64,000 bases of DNA from Belliella kenyensis (GTDB lineage: Bacteria > Bacteroidota > Bacteroidia > Cytophagales > Cyclobacteriaceae): positions 186,001 to 250,000 of the forward strand of contig NZ_JAKZGR010000004.1 in assembly GCF_022549675.1 (NCBI RefSeq). The letters run 5' to 3'. This document shows positions 27,777 to 35,711 of the stretch, in pieces. The position numbers were made by a program, and so were the translations under genes. Every line of letters starts with the position of its first letter. Within the stretch, counting starts at the first letter, position 1. The notes beneath the pieces were generated by a model, which had not been told where the DNA came from, searched no databases, and saw only the letters and a program-made list of their open reading frames with translations.

Positions 27777-27844
27777 AAGCTCTTTTGGTTTTTTAGCGTT
27801 GGTCCCGATAGCTATCGGGATGTCGGCAAAAACCAAATGTGCTT
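27777..27844 (+). repeat. right hairpin element flanking the type III R-M island
   Basis: Organisation: AAGC, TCTT, arm TTGGTTTTT, a 34-base middle with TAGCGTTGG and a nested palindrome, complementary arm AAAAACCAA, ATGT, GCTT. It shares its outer stem, internal loop strands and core with the element at 21792-21847, but not the arm sequence. The nested TCCCGATAGCTATCGGGA (27803-27820) is a perfect 18-base palindrome. Confidence 0.7.
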
Positions 27845-27861
27845 GACCGAGCATTGGCTTT

Positions 27862-28158
27862 TTACACTGACGCACAACTTTCATGTAGGCGAATCTTTCC
27901 ATTTGGAAGTATCTCTGGTGTTGACTTACATGTACCCGTCATGATGTTACCACTATCATTGACTTGATGGTATCTCATGTCTATGTTCCCCTTGTCATCT
28001 ACCAAGCCGATCAAATGGCCTTTGACTATCTTACCACCAGCGTATTCACAAGTAAGGATATTCCCAACTTGGATGTAATGGAACACCACTTCGGAAGAGA
28101 CTTCCCCATTTGAAGAATTGCTGATTGCTTTGAATTTCTTGTTATGGTAATTGATCAT
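27862..28158 (-). pseudogene. small conserved protein with truncated C-terminus (family often annotated N-acetylglutamate synthase)
   Basis: 98 codons. The sequence MINYHNKKFKAISNSSNGEV...GNIDMRYHQVN...CKSTPEILPNGKIRLHE follows a small Bacteroidota family that databases tend to label N-acetylglutamate synthase, a label without clear support. As I recall the family, proteins go on after RLHE with a Trp-rich WxWTSGD-like end; here the frame instead runs ESCASV and stops inside sequence belonging to the island flank. About 15-20 residues thus seem to be lost, and the product may or may not be functional. It is adjacent (5 bases) to the SelW-like gene upstream. Confidence 0.6.
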
Positions 28159-28163
28159 AAAAT

Positions 28164-28493
28164 CTATTTGTTTTTTTTCTCGGCATGACCAAGGCTCTTA
28201 TTGGGAGCTATAATATCACGAACAAGCTGTTTCAATTCTGTGACTTCTGGAAATCCTCCCATTTTCTTTCTAGACCATATACAAGTATCATTGACATAGA
28301 TTTCAAAAACCCCTCCTGTACCTGGCCGTAGCGTCATAGCGGAGATGTCTCCGTCAAATGTGGTCAACAACTCCTGCGACATCCATACACTTCTTAGCAT
28401 CCACCTGCATTGTGTGCAATAATGAATTTCGATTTGGTTGAAGTTCTCGTCAGGAAAACTTCCTAGAAGTTGAGTAGGCTTTTCGGATTGCAT
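28164..28493 (-). CDS. SelT/SelW/SelH (Rdx) family thioredoxin-like protein
   Basis: A 109-residue small redox protein. IEIHYCTQCRWM holds the CxxC motif (Cys26 and Cys29) on the first strand, as in selenoprotein W, here with cysteine in place of selenocysteine. The GTGGVFEIYVNDTCIWSRKKMGGFPE segment (strand plus GGFP/E loop) is diagnostic of the Rdx fold. Its substrate is unknown; the family is linked to thiol redox handling. It is the upstream partner of the truncated gene at 27862. Confidence 0.88.
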   Translation of the reverse strand: MQSEKPTQLLGSFPDENFNQIEIHYCTQCRWMLRSVWMSQELLTTFDGDISAMTLRPGTGGVFEIYVNDTCIWSRKKMGGFPEVTELKQLVRDIIAPNKSLGHAEKKNK

Positions 28494-28828
28494 AGATTTA
28501 ATTTAAGATTAGATACATCAATTTATTAGAACTTTCTTTAAGGGGTTTCGGCACTAATTTGTTTCATATTCAAGACCTAGAAATTTTTCTTCAAATTTAT
28601 TGATGAACTAAAGAAAATCTTTATTAACAATATGATTGCTCATCATTTACAAAATTAAAGAATGAAAAAGTAAACAGTTTTATAGTTATAATTTAGGTAG
28701 AATAAATTTCAAGCAAATTAATCAAAAAATAGAAATACAAATTCGCAAATCTAATAGTTCTTATTTCCTGCCGTGTAAGCCTTAGCGTAGGATTAACCAC
28801 AACATCTCATTAGGTTTCAAAAGACCAA
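28494..28828. other. intergenic region, nothing recognised
   Basis: A 335-base AT-rich stretch between the SelW-like gene and recX, both minus strand. No conserved RNA, hairpin with T run or open frame was recognised; it must hold the promoter of the SelW-like gene. Confidence 0.4.
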
Positions 28829-29359
28829 TTAGTTAGAATCCTTAAAAAGATTTTGCAGAAAATCACCCCCCTCCATCACCTCCAATATCAAATCCATTTC
28901 AAACCCCCTTGACATCAAATACTGCTGGACTTTATATTTCCTTTTGAAGGAATCCGTTTCTTTGGTCATTGTCCATTTTTTCTCTGCGACTTGACAGAGG
29001 ATTTGGAAATATTCCTCGGGATCTATTTCTTTCATCCCTGATTTGATGCAGTTGGGACTTACCCCCTTGATTTTCAACTCCTGCAAAATTTTATTTCTAC
29101 CCCATTTTTTCAAGCGAAATCTACCTCTGACAAAAGATTGTGCAAAGCGCTCTTCGTTCAGAAAATTCTCACTGATCATCTCTGAAATCAACTCCTCCGC
29201 CTGCTCTCCATAGATTCCTTTTTCGTGGAGCTTGGTTCTGACCTCCCTTTGACAGCGATCCTGATAGGCACAATAAGCAGCTATCTTTACCTTTGCCTCC
29301 TGAAGGCTCCAGTACTTTTTAGGCTGTTCATTTCCATATTCGTTTCGTGGGTAGGACAT
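28829..29359 (-). CDS. recX: RecX family recombination regulator
   Basis: About 176 residues from ATG 29359 (MSYPRNEYGNEQPKKYWSLQEA); the frame extends to 29491 but that would run over the tpiA start. The protein is basic and built of three-helix RecX repeats: KIAAYCAYQDRCQREVRTKLHEKG, LISEMISENFLNEERFAQSFVRGRFRLKKWGRNKI, then a C-terminal repeat. RecX binds RecA filaments and limits their extension. recA is not in the window. It is divergent from tpiA. Confidence 0.85.
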   Translation of the reverse strand: MSYPRNEYGNEQPKKYWSLQEAKVKIAAYCAYQDRCQREVRTKLHEKGIYGEQAEELISEMISENFLNEERFAQSFVRGRFRLKKWGRNKILQELKIKGVSPNCIKSGMKEIDPEEYFQILCQVAEKKWTMTKETDSFKRKYKVQQYLMSRGFEMDLILEVMEGGDFLQNLFKDSN

Positions 29360-29373
29360 TTTGTGTAATTTTG
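29343..29373 (+). promoter_or_regulatory. putative tpiA promoter
   Basis: A perfect -7 element TAATTTTG (29366-29373) lies 19 bases after an imperfect -33 (TTTC, 29343-29346), giving a leader of about 50 bases. It overlaps the recX start region. Confidence 0.4.
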
Positions 29374-29376
29374 TGG

Positions 29377-29407
29377 CAAAGTAACGGCTTATGTTATTTT
29401 TTTCAAA
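29377..29407 (-). promoter_or_regulatory. putative recX promoter
   Basis: On the minus strand TTTG (complement of 29404-29407), exactly 19 bases, then TTACTTTG (complement of 29377-29384). The leader to the recX ATG is about 10 bases. This supports the shorter recX start. Confidence 0.45.
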
Positions 29408-29431
29408 TCTATTAACCAAACCATTAATACC

Positions 29432-30193
29432 ATGCGTAAGAAAATCGTAGCAGGAAACTGGAAAATGAATCTCACTTTTGATGAAGGTCAAAAACTAACT
29501 ACTGAGATTGTAAATATGTACAAAGATGAAAACATCAAGGATGTAACCGTTGTATTGAACCCTCCATTTGTACACCTTTTCCCTGTCAAAAAACTTGTAG
29601 GTGATACCCCAAACCTATTTTTAGGTGGTCAAAACTGCTCTGACAAAGCTTCTGGAGCTTTCACTGGAGAGACTTCAGCACCTATGCTCAAATCTTTTGG
29701 AGCAACTTATGTGATCATTGGTCACAGCGAAAGGAGAGAATACTTCAATGAAAGCAATGAGCTACTTACTGCCAAAGTAAAACAAGCCCTAGAAAATGGC
29801 CTTACTCCTATATTTTGCTGTGGAGAGCCTTTGGAAATCAGGGAAGCTGGTACGCATGAGGATTATGTAAAAAACCAATTGACTGAAAGTCTTTTTGGCT
29901 TGAGTGATGAGGATTTTGCAAAAATCGTGATTGCCTATGAACCAATCTGGGCTATCGGAACTGGAAAGACTGCCTCTTCAGACCAAGCACAAGAAATGCA
30001 CAAGGCATTGAGAGACCACTTGGCAAGCAAATATGGTCAAGAAGCAGCTGACAATACCTCAATCCTTTACGGAGGAAGCTGTAACCCAGGCAATGCCAAA
30101 GATATATTCTCCAAAGCAGATGTAGATGGAGGTTTGATCGGTGGGGCTTCATTGAAGTCACGTGACTTTGTAGATATCATCAAGTCATTCTAA
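29432..30193 (+). CDS. tpiA: triosephosphate isomerase
   Basis: A 253-residue TIM-barrel enzyme that interconverts dihydroxyacetone phosphate and glyceraldehyde 3-phosphate in glycolysis and gluconeogenesis. N-terminal RKKIVAGNWKMN (Asn11, Lys13), catalytic His in IGHSERR, catalytic Glu in AYEPIWAIGTGKTA (the flexible loop), and phosphate-binding LYGGSCNPGN / GGLIGGASL are all present. Complete and of usual length. It is followed by an inverted repeat before prmA. Confidence 0.97.
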   Translation: MRKKIVAGNWKMNLTFDEGQKLTTEIVNMYKDENIKDVTVVLNPPFVHLFPVKKLVGDTPNLFLGGQNCSDKASGAFTGETSAPMLKSFGATYVIIGHSERREYFNESNELLTAKVKQALENGLTPIFCCGEPLEIREAGTHEDYVKNQLTESLFGLSDEDFAKIVIAYEPIWAIGTGKTASSDQAQEMHKALRDHLASKYGQEAADNTSILYGGSCNPGNAKDIFSKADVDGGLIGGASLKSRDFVDIIKSF

Positions 30194-30206
30194 TTGCCAA
30201 AATTTA

Positions 30207-30289
30207 GACCTGCTAGGTTTTTATTCTACATTGATTTATCTAGTAATCGATAAAGAATAGCTGTTTGTCAAGTTCAAACCTGGCAGGTC
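30207..30289. repeat. paired GACCTGC(C/T)AGGTTT inverted repeat between tpiA and prmA
   Basis: GACCTGCTAGGTTT (30207-30220) and AAACCTGGCAGGTC (30276-30289) are inverted copies differing at one position. Each half is itself a short hairpin (ACCT/AGGT) with T-rich sequence after it, so the pair may act as a weak terminator. Variants recur at 34820-34843 and 45878-45891. Confidence 0.55.
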
Positions 30290-30315
30290 TTTTGTCCCCA
30301 TTCCAACACCAATTT

Positions 30316-31146
30316 ATGCAGTATTTAGAGTTTAAGATTAATTGCAAAGAAGATTTTCGTGAGATCCTCATTGCAGAGCTATCAGAAGTAGGGTTTGACT
30401 CCTTTTTGGAAACAGAAAGGGGTATCGATGCCTATATTGAAGAGTCTACTTTTGACAAAGAAGCATATGATGCAGTCATAGCCAAGTATCAAGATGTTGC
30501 ATCTATAGAGGTAGAGGAAGGTGTGATGGAGAAGGTCAATTGGAATGAAGAATGGGAAAAACATTACGACCCTATTCTGGTAGGTGATGCTGTGTATGTA
30601 AGGGCTTCATTTCATGCTCCGAAGCCTGAAATCAAGCATGAGATCTTGATCAACCCAAAAATGTCTTTTGGTACAGGGCACCATGCGACGACTTTTCTGA
30701 TGCTATCTCACCAGCTCCGAGTGGATCATAAAGGAAAAAGGGTAATCGACATTGGCGCAGGCACTGGCATCTTGGCCATCATGGCACACAAGCTGGGTGC
30801 ATCGCAGGTAGAAGCATTTGATATTGATGATTGGTGTGTAGAAAATGGCAATGAGAACTTTGACCTCAATGGAATGTATGATGTGCGAATGGGATTGGGT
30901 ACAGTCAGAGAAGTTGCTCCTCAAGGTACATTCGATATCGTCTTGGCGAATATCAATAAAAATGTGCTTCTCGATGAACTAGGCATATATGCAACATTAG
31001 TCAAAACTAACGGCAACCTACTTTTAAGCGGATTCTATACTCATGATATTGCAGATATCGAACAGAAAGCTGTTTCTGTTGGATTCAAGATGATCGATCA
31101 AAAAGATAAAGACAATTGGGCGGCATTAATTTTCGAGAAAATATGA
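30316..31146 (+). CDS. prmA: ribosomal protein L11 methyltransferase
   Basis: About 276 residues from ATG 30316 (MQYLEFKINCKEDFREIL); upstream in-frame codons run through the repeat and are not used. The N-terminal ferredoxin-like L11-binding domain is followed by the class I methyltransferase fold: NPKMSFGTGHHATT, VIDIGAGTGILAI (SAM), FDIVLANINKNVLL. PrmA trimethylates ribosomal protein L11. It overlaps the next small gene by four bases (ATGA). Confidence 0.93.
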   Translation: MQYLEFKINCKEDFREILIAELSEVGFDSFLETERGIDAYIEESTFDKEAYDAVIAKYQDVASIEVEEGVMEKVNWNEEWEKHYDPILVGDAVYVRASFHAPKPEIKHEILINPKMSFGTGHHATTFLMLSHQLRVDHKGKRVIDIGAGTGILAIMAHKLGASQVEAFDIDDWCVENGNENFDLNGMYDVRMGLGTVREVAPQGTFDIVLANINKNVLLDELGIYATLVKTNGNLLLSGFYTHDIADIEQKAVSVGFKMIDQKDKDNWAALIFEKI

Positions 31147-31337
31147 CAGAATTAGTTATTTACGCCATCATTTTTTTGTTACTAATTGGCCACTGCTTGT
31201 TTGCGGGAAAAATGTACCGTACAGTTCACGAAGATAGCAGCCTTTCGATCTCTGAGAAAAACGATTGGAAGCTAAAAGCTTTGATTTTTCCTGCCTTGTT
31301 TTGGTATCAGTATAAAGCAAATAAAAAGGAAGTATAG
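31143..31337 (+). CDS. small single-pass membrane protein, unknown
   Basis: 64 residues from ATG 31143, which overlaps the prmA stop (ATGA), so translation is coupled to prmA. One membrane helix (about residues 3-20), then a polar cytoplasmic tail with FPALFWYQYKANKK near the end, possibly a second membrane-associated segment. No family is recognised. Its stop codon lies inside the terminator stem. Confidence 0.7.
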   Translation: MTELVIYAIIFLLLIGHCLFAGKMYRTVHEDSSLSISEKNDWKLKALIFPALFWYQYKANKKEV

Positions 31338-31362
31338 ACAGAACTATACTTCCTCTCTTTTT
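31327..31362. terminator. bidirectional terminator between prmA unit and M28 peptidase
   Basis: An 11-bp perfect stem (AGGAAGTATAG / CTATACTTCCT, loop ACAGAA) has a T-rich tail on plus (CTCTTTTT) and on minus (TTTTTATTT). It serves two convergent genes. Confidence 0.85.
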
Positions 31363-31380
31363 GAAGGTTTGCTATTTTCC

Positions 31381-32310
31381 TCAATCCAACAAATCACTAT
31401 CAAAAGCAATCAAAGAAGCCAAAATCAAATCAACGGCAGCTTTGAAAAACTCAGGCTGAATATTTTCAAAAATATCTCTAGCTGTATGGTAATCTGGATG
31501 ATCCTCTACACCGAAATAGATGAATGGAACCCCCTTCTGATGGAACTGTGCATGATCAGATGCATTTGTCCAATCCTGACTACCTGACCCTGGTACATCA
31601 TGACCAAACATGAGTTTAGGGAATAATCTACCTTCAGCAACTCTTTCAAGACTTGGTTTTAAAAATGGATAATGGTGCGTACCTACAGCGTAAAGCTCAT
31701 TATCATCATTTCTACTGACCATATCCATATTGATATTTACCCTCACTTGCTCAAGAGGGAAAGGGAAATCAGCCACCAAAGCTCTTGCACCTTGCATCCC
31801 CATTTCTTCAGCATCAAGTGCTACAAACATCATAGAATGCTTAGGCTTATTTTTTGCAAAATATCCAGCCAAAGCCATCATTGCGGCCGTTCCTGATGCA
31901 TTGTCATCTGCACCAAGAATCATTTCTTCTCCTCTTTGACCTAGGTGATCATAATGTCCCATGATCACGATGATCTTTTCGGTCTCAGTACCAGGAATGA
32001 AGCCCACTATGTTAGCAGCTTTTTGATAAGTCCTCCCATCCCTTCTGTTTGTAAAATCAAAATACTGCGTATAGTCGGTATATTGACTAGTTAGACCAAG
32101 TGATTGAAATCTTTCTTTGATATACTTTCTTGCTTTCAAACTACCTTCGCTGAGAGGTTTTCTACCTTCGAGTTCTTCAGAAGCCAAGTATTTGATATCA
32201 GCTATCAATTGGTCATGATCTACCTGCTGCGCTTGCGCAGCAAAACTAAAAGACCAGCAAACCAGCACTATGAAACAAAAAGCTAATCTTTTATGCATTG
32301 AGAATTTCAT
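31381..32310 (-). CDS. M28 family zinc aminopeptidase, secreted
   Basis: 309 residues with a signal peptide (residues 1-28, ending AAQAQQ). Metal and catalytic motifs in order: MGHYDHLG (His and Asp region), GADDNASGTAAM (Asp), LDAEEMGMQGA (catalytic Glu and metal Glu), NMDMVSR (Asp), and DHAQFHQKG / DYHTARD near the end (His). M28 enzymes are co-catalytic two-zinc aminopeptidases or glutaminyl-cyclase relatives; here a periplasmic aminopeptidase is likely. Complete. Confidence 0.9.
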   Translation of the reverse strand: MKFSMHKRLAFCFIVLVCWSFSFAAQAQQVDHDQLIADIKYLASEELEGRKPLSEGSLKARKYIKERFQSLGLTSQYTDYTQYFDFTNRRDGRTYQKAANIVGFIPGTETEKIIVIMGHYDHLGQRGEEMILGADDNASGTAAMMALAGYFAKNKPKHSMMFVALDAEEMGMQGARALVADFPFPLEQVRVNINMDMVSRNDDNELYAVGTHHYPFLKPSLERVAEGRLFPKLMFGHDVPGSGSQDWTNASDHAQFHQKGVPFIYFGVEDHPDYHTARDIFENIQPEFFKAAVDLILASLIAFDSDLLD

Positions 32311-32408
32311 TTGGGTTGATATATTTGTAAATCAATTGAATAATTATTTTCGACTGGTCACGTTCACTATATTCGTGATGTAATCAGAACTTTGGCAATA
32401 TCAACAAT

Positions 32409-33395
32409 ATGAAGTATATCTCAGCAATGCTGTTGCTTTTTTTTATATCCATGGCCACGCGTAGTCAAAGCCTACCTGACTATTTTTTGGATGGAAAAGC
32501 TGTGGTAATGATTTCTGCTGCACCTCAAGCTAGGCCTTCCATGGATTGGAAAGCGATAGCTGAGGAAATACATCCAGCACTTGTCGCAGCAGGTGGTGAT
32601 CCCGTGGCATATTATGAGCTAGAAGATGTAGCATTATCAGAGGAAATCCAAGCTACATATGCTCAATCCTTTATCAAGAGACAAGTCAAATGCATCATCA
32701 TTCTAACGAGAAAAACAAATGCTGAAATTGCTTTGACGATCACTCCATTTACAAATAATAAAGCAATCATTTCAAATTCCAGTGATTTTTCTCTTCAAGT
32801 TGCTGAAATTCCAAGTATGTCACAGCGTTTGGAAGAGGTGGGTAAAATTATACGCTCAAAAAACATGCTTGTGGTTGATGTACCTGAATACCTGACACCA
32901 GAAGGCTCATCTTCGAGCTCGCAATCCCGGTTTCTTGCCCGCAACCCTCTTAATTTAGATGTGTTCAAATTAGGTGTCCCCCTTTCGGGAAGTGTGGGTG
33001 AGTCAGGCTTCCTGACGATGTATAGGTATGATCTTTTAGGCAAAACTGCCGAAACAATTGCTTCAGAACAGATGGCTGAAAAAAGAGGGATGGAGAGTAT
33101 CTTGAATGCAAATTACCCATTTCAAGTGGCATATTTGACCGAGGCCAGAACAGAAGCTGAGCTGATCCGGGATCGAATCCAATTCATTCTAATGAGAGTA
33201 GAGGGTAGAGAGGCTGACCTAATGGAAAGTATGGGGCTTGAAGTGACAGACCCAGCTGCATCCACTCGAATTGTGGTCAAGTATTATATCAAATTCCTAG
33301 TTCGAAATGAATTGTACATTGGTCCAGTTTGGGATGCTGATCCGAATTGGCAAAAGTCTCTTAGTCAATTTTTAGAAAATCTCAAAATACAATAA
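32409..33395 (+). CDS. secreted protein of unknown function
   Basis: 328 residues with a signal peptide (residues 1-20, ending TRSQ). No domain is recognised. An N-terminal alpha/beta part (AVVMISAAPQARPSMDWKAIAEEIHPAL) is followed by a Ser-rich loop (PEGSSSSSQS, about 165-174), and a C-terminal part (DYDLLGKTAETIASEQ-like and VVKYYIKFLVRNELYIGPVWDAD). It is monocistronic, with its own terminator overlapping its stop. It looks like a conserved Bacteroidota periplasmic protein; no function is proposed. Confidence 0.75.
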   Translation: MKYISAMLLLFFISMATRSQSLPDYFLDGKAVVMISAAPQARPSMDWKAIAEEIHPALVAAGGDPVAYYELEDVALSEEIQATYAQSFIKRQVKCIIILTRKTNAEIALTITPFTNNKAIISNSSDFSLQVAEIPSMSQRLEEVGKIIRSKNMLVVDVPEYLTPEGSSSSSQSRFLARNPLNLDVFKLGVPLSGSVGESGFLTMYRYDLLGKTAETIASEQMAEKRGMESILNANYPFQVAYLTEARTEAELIRDRIQFILMRVEGREADLMESMGLEVTDPAASTRIVVKYYIKFLVRNELYIGPVWDADPNWQKSLSQFLENLKIQ

Positions 33396-33420
33396 GGACT
33401 CCGAAGAGTCCTTATTTAGC
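33391..33420 (+). terminator. hairpin terminator after the unknown secreted protein
   Basis: Perfect 11-bp stem AATAAGGACTC / GAGTCCTTATT with a CGAA tetraloop; the stop codon lies in the left arm. The T run after it is weak, so it may act as an mRNA-end stabiliser instead. Confidence 0.6.
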
Positions 33421-33464
33421 GATTTTGTGTTAAATCTGGGTGATTAAAAACAACTTTTCGCTTT

Positions 33465-33722
33465 TTATCTATCAATGGAACCTGTGACGCGTTTCATAAA
33501 AGTATTCATTGCCTCTTTTTTTTCCATTCCATCTTTGATCATCTGATTGACTTCAAGAGTACCATATAAATTGGAAAGTAGCTCACCCATGACTTCTATC
33601 TCTTCATCTTTCAATGAAGCTATTTCCGTCATATTCTCTAGTAGCTCTATAGTTTCCTTAACCCAGTCTTCATCATTGGCCTCAATGAAACCGAGTACAT
33701 GTTTAATTATCGGCAATCTCAT
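33465..33722 (-). CDS. DUF6952-type small protein
   Basis: 85 residues, helical and acidic: MRLPIIKHVLGFIEANDEDWVKETIELLE...LSNLYGTLEVNQMIKDGMEKKEAMNTFMKRVTGSIDR. It resembles a small Bacteroidota family (DUF6952, from memory) usually found directly after a thioredoxin gene, as here, where its start overlaps the thioredoxin gene by 20 bases. The function is unknown; co-translation suggests work with the thioredoxin. Confidence 0.75.
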   Translation of the reverse strand: MRLPIIKHVLGFIEANDEDWVKETIELLENMTEIASLKDEEIEVMGELLSNLYGTLEVNQMIKDGMEKKEAMNTFMKRVTGSIDR

Positions 33723-34017
33723 CTATCAATGTTTTTAGTCCTTCTTCTTTATTTGTCTGTACTTGATTGACTAATTTACCTCCTTTGAATGAAGCAAAAG
33801 TAGGCAAGTTTGTTACCGAAGCCAACTTTCGAGATTCGGGAAGTTTTTCAGCATCCACATATAAGAATGTAATCCCTTCATATGAACCTGCTAATCTTTT
33901 CATTTTAGGCTTCATGATTCTACAGTTGCCACACCAAGTGGCACCATATTGCACGACAACTTTTTCATTTTGATTAACGATCTCTTCTAGCGTATCCGTT
34001 TCTAATTCTTGTAGCAT
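33703..34017 (-). CDS. thioredoxin family protein
   Basis: 104 residues with the thioredoxin fold: VVVQYGATWCGNCRIMKPKM carries the WCxxC redox motif (Cys29 and Cys32, with GN between), the cis-proline is in NLPTFASFKGGK. No signal peptide, so it is cytoplasmic. The active-site pair GN differs from the GP of housekeeping thioredoxin, so partner specificity probably differs. It overlaps the downstream DUF6952-type gene. Confidence 0.9.
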   Translation of the reverse strand: MLQELETDTLEEIVNQNEKVVVQYGATWCGNCRIMKPKMKRLAGSYEGITFLYVDAEKLPESRKLASVTNLPTFASFKGGKLVNQVQTNKEEGLKTLIDEIADN

Positions 34018-34106
34018 AGCTTATTTTTTATCTTCTTAAAGAAATACAAATTTACACCCTAATTGTTCGTAATGCTAATCGATAATATCAATGGTCAATT
34101 GAGAAT

Positions 34107-34685
34107 CTAGATATAGATAGATTTATTGATAAATGGAATCAGGGCCAAGACCAAAGCTTGGGAATAATATTCTTTACGATTTACAGCTCCATTAGTCAAA
34201 ATTCCCACAGCACCATTGCCTTGTTTTGAATTTTCTCTATTGAAAACCTGGTCATCAGCATCTCCTAGCTCCATACCTCCTTTGATCAAGTCAACGATCA
34301 CCTTTGGAAGATAAAATGATGCCGTTCTAGCTTTACCAACTTTGTCTTCTCTGTCTATGACCACGACCCACGCAAAAGCTGACATCTCTCCCGCAGCATC
34401 TTCCTCTACCCCTCCTTCTATGCCCACCCAATAGTCAGCCTCTGGAAAGACCAACTTGGAATTTTTTGCCCTATTGAAAGCGCCCAAGTATGTCTGCTCA
34501 CTTCCTATAGGCTGGTCTCCTACTTCTGAGCTCACATTTAATCCTTCGACTAAAAAAGCATCTTTTTCAAAAGCTTGGTGAAACGCCAAATCAGTACCAC
34601 TGATCTTTACAGGGTTTTTACTCCCTACTATTACGAGCAATTGTCTTTGCTCTTCTTTAATGTTTTTTCTTTTCGGAAATGCCAT
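34107..34685 (-). CDS. non-canonical purine NTP phosphatase, YjjX-like
   Basis: About 192 residues from ATG 34685 (MAFPKRKN). VIVGSKNPVK, SSEVGDQPIGSEQTYLGAFNRAKNS, YWVGIEGGVE and GNGAVGILTNGAVNRKEYYSQAL are the motifs of the YjjX inosine/xanthosine triphosphatase family, which removes ITP and XTP from the nucleotide pool. The N-terminus has about 12 basic residues before the fold begins. The gene stands alone on the minus strand. Confidence 0.88.
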   Translation of the reverse strand: MAFPKRKNIKEEQRQLLVIVGSKNPVKISGTDLAFHQAFEKDAFLVEGLNVSSEVGDQPIGSEQTYLGAFNRAKNSKLVFPEADYWVGIEGGVEEDAAGEMSAFAWVVVIDREDKVGKARTASFYLPKVIVDLIKGGMELGDADDQVFNRENSKQGNGAVGILTNGAVNRKEYYSQALVLALIPFINKSIYI

Positions 34686-34813
34686 GATACTTAGTTTATA
34701 AGAAAAATACCACGTCATCTAATTCAGTTTACAGGAAAATTTTAAGCCAAATACTTTAAAGTGGCATCTTATTTTCAAATATTGAATCAAGCTTTGACGT
34801 ATACTTTTCAAGT

Positions 34814-34843
34814 AAAAAAACCTGCCAGAGTCAACTAGCAGGT
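34814..34843 (-). terminator. terminator of the YebC-like gene
   Basis: On the minus strand ACCTGC / GCAGGT (12-base loop) followed by TTTTTTT, seven bases after the stop at 34850. It is a variant of the GACCTGCCAGGTTT repeat theme. Confidence 0.8.
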
Positions 34844-34849
34844 ATACTT

Positions 34850-35557
34850 TTATGCCATATTGGTGAAAACTTGATTTACATCATCGTCATCTTCCAACTT
34901 TTCAATCAATTTGTTAATCTCTTCTTCTTGCTCTTCGTTCAGCTCTACCGTAGTAGTAGGAAACCATTGAAAATCTGCATTGATGATTTCAATACTTCGT
35001 TCTTCAAGAGCTTTTTGCATATTCCCAAAGTCTTCAAAAGCAGTGTATACAAAGATCTCTCCTTCGTTCTCCGCCACTTCGTCCAATCCATAGTCAATCA
35101 ATTCCAACTCCAACTCCTCAATGTCATGCTCACCTTGGGCAAATCTAAATACAGCTTTTTTATTGAACATAAAACTTACAGAACCAGAAGTGCTCAATGA
35201 GCCATTTGACTTAGAAAAATAGCTCCTCACGTTAGCAACTGTTCTGTTGGTATTATCTGTAGATGTTTCTATGATCACTGCTACACCATGTGGTCCATAG
35301 CCTTCATACAATACTTCTTCATAGTCCTTTTCATCTTTATTTGATGCCCTTTTGATAGCTGCTTCTATCCTATCCTTTGGCATCGCTGCCCCTTTGGCAT
35401 TTTGAATGACCGTTCTAAGCTTAGTGTTATTTGCGGGATCCGGACCTCCTGACTTCACCGCCATTACTATTTCTTTTCCAAGACGCGTGAACACCTTGGA
35501 CATTTTACTCCAGCGTTTGAATTTTCTTTCTTTTCTAAACTCGAAAGCTCTTCCCAT
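34850..35557 (-). CDS. YebC/PmpR family protein (TACO1-like)
   Basis: About 235 residues from ATG 35557 (MGRAFEFRKERKFKRWSKM), the usual family start; the frame is open 11 codons further. Family marks: MGRAFE.RK...KW..MSK.FTRLGKEI, GGPDPANNTKLRTVIQNAKGAAMPKDRIEAAIKRA, YEGYGPHGVAVIIE and TDNTNRTVANVRSYFSKSNG. YebC proteins were described as DNA-binding regulators; recent work connects them to translation of proline-rich or stalling sequences. Cytoplasmic. Confidence 0.93.
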   Translation of the reverse strand: MGRAFEFRKERKFKRWSKMSKVFTRLGKEIVMAVKSGGPDPANNTKLRTVIQNAKGAAMPKDRIEAAIKRASNKDEKDYEEVLYEGYGPHGVAVIIETSTDNTNRTVANVRSYFSKSNGSLSTSGSVSFMFNKKAVFRFAQGEHDIEELELELIDYGLDEVAENEGEIFVYTAFEDFGNMQKALEERSIEIINADFQWFPTTTVELNEEQEEEINKLIEKLEDDDDVNQVFTNMA

Positions 35558-35711
35558 ATTTAAACAATTTTTACGATGTAAAAATAACAAAACTTTTTTA
35601 TTGAACTTCTTTTAAGCCTCCTTGTTTGGTGCAAGTATTTAATAAAAATCAATTTTTTACGACCTTTTTTAAATAAATTCGTACTGATATTTAGTTCTTA
35701 ACATACCTATC

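Noticed and set aside
21792..27844. Island hairpins as integron attC sites
   Set aside because: The elements are structured and covarying, but the required RYYYAAC/GTTRRRY boxes at the stem ends were not found and no integrase gene is in the window; kept only as structured flanking repeats.
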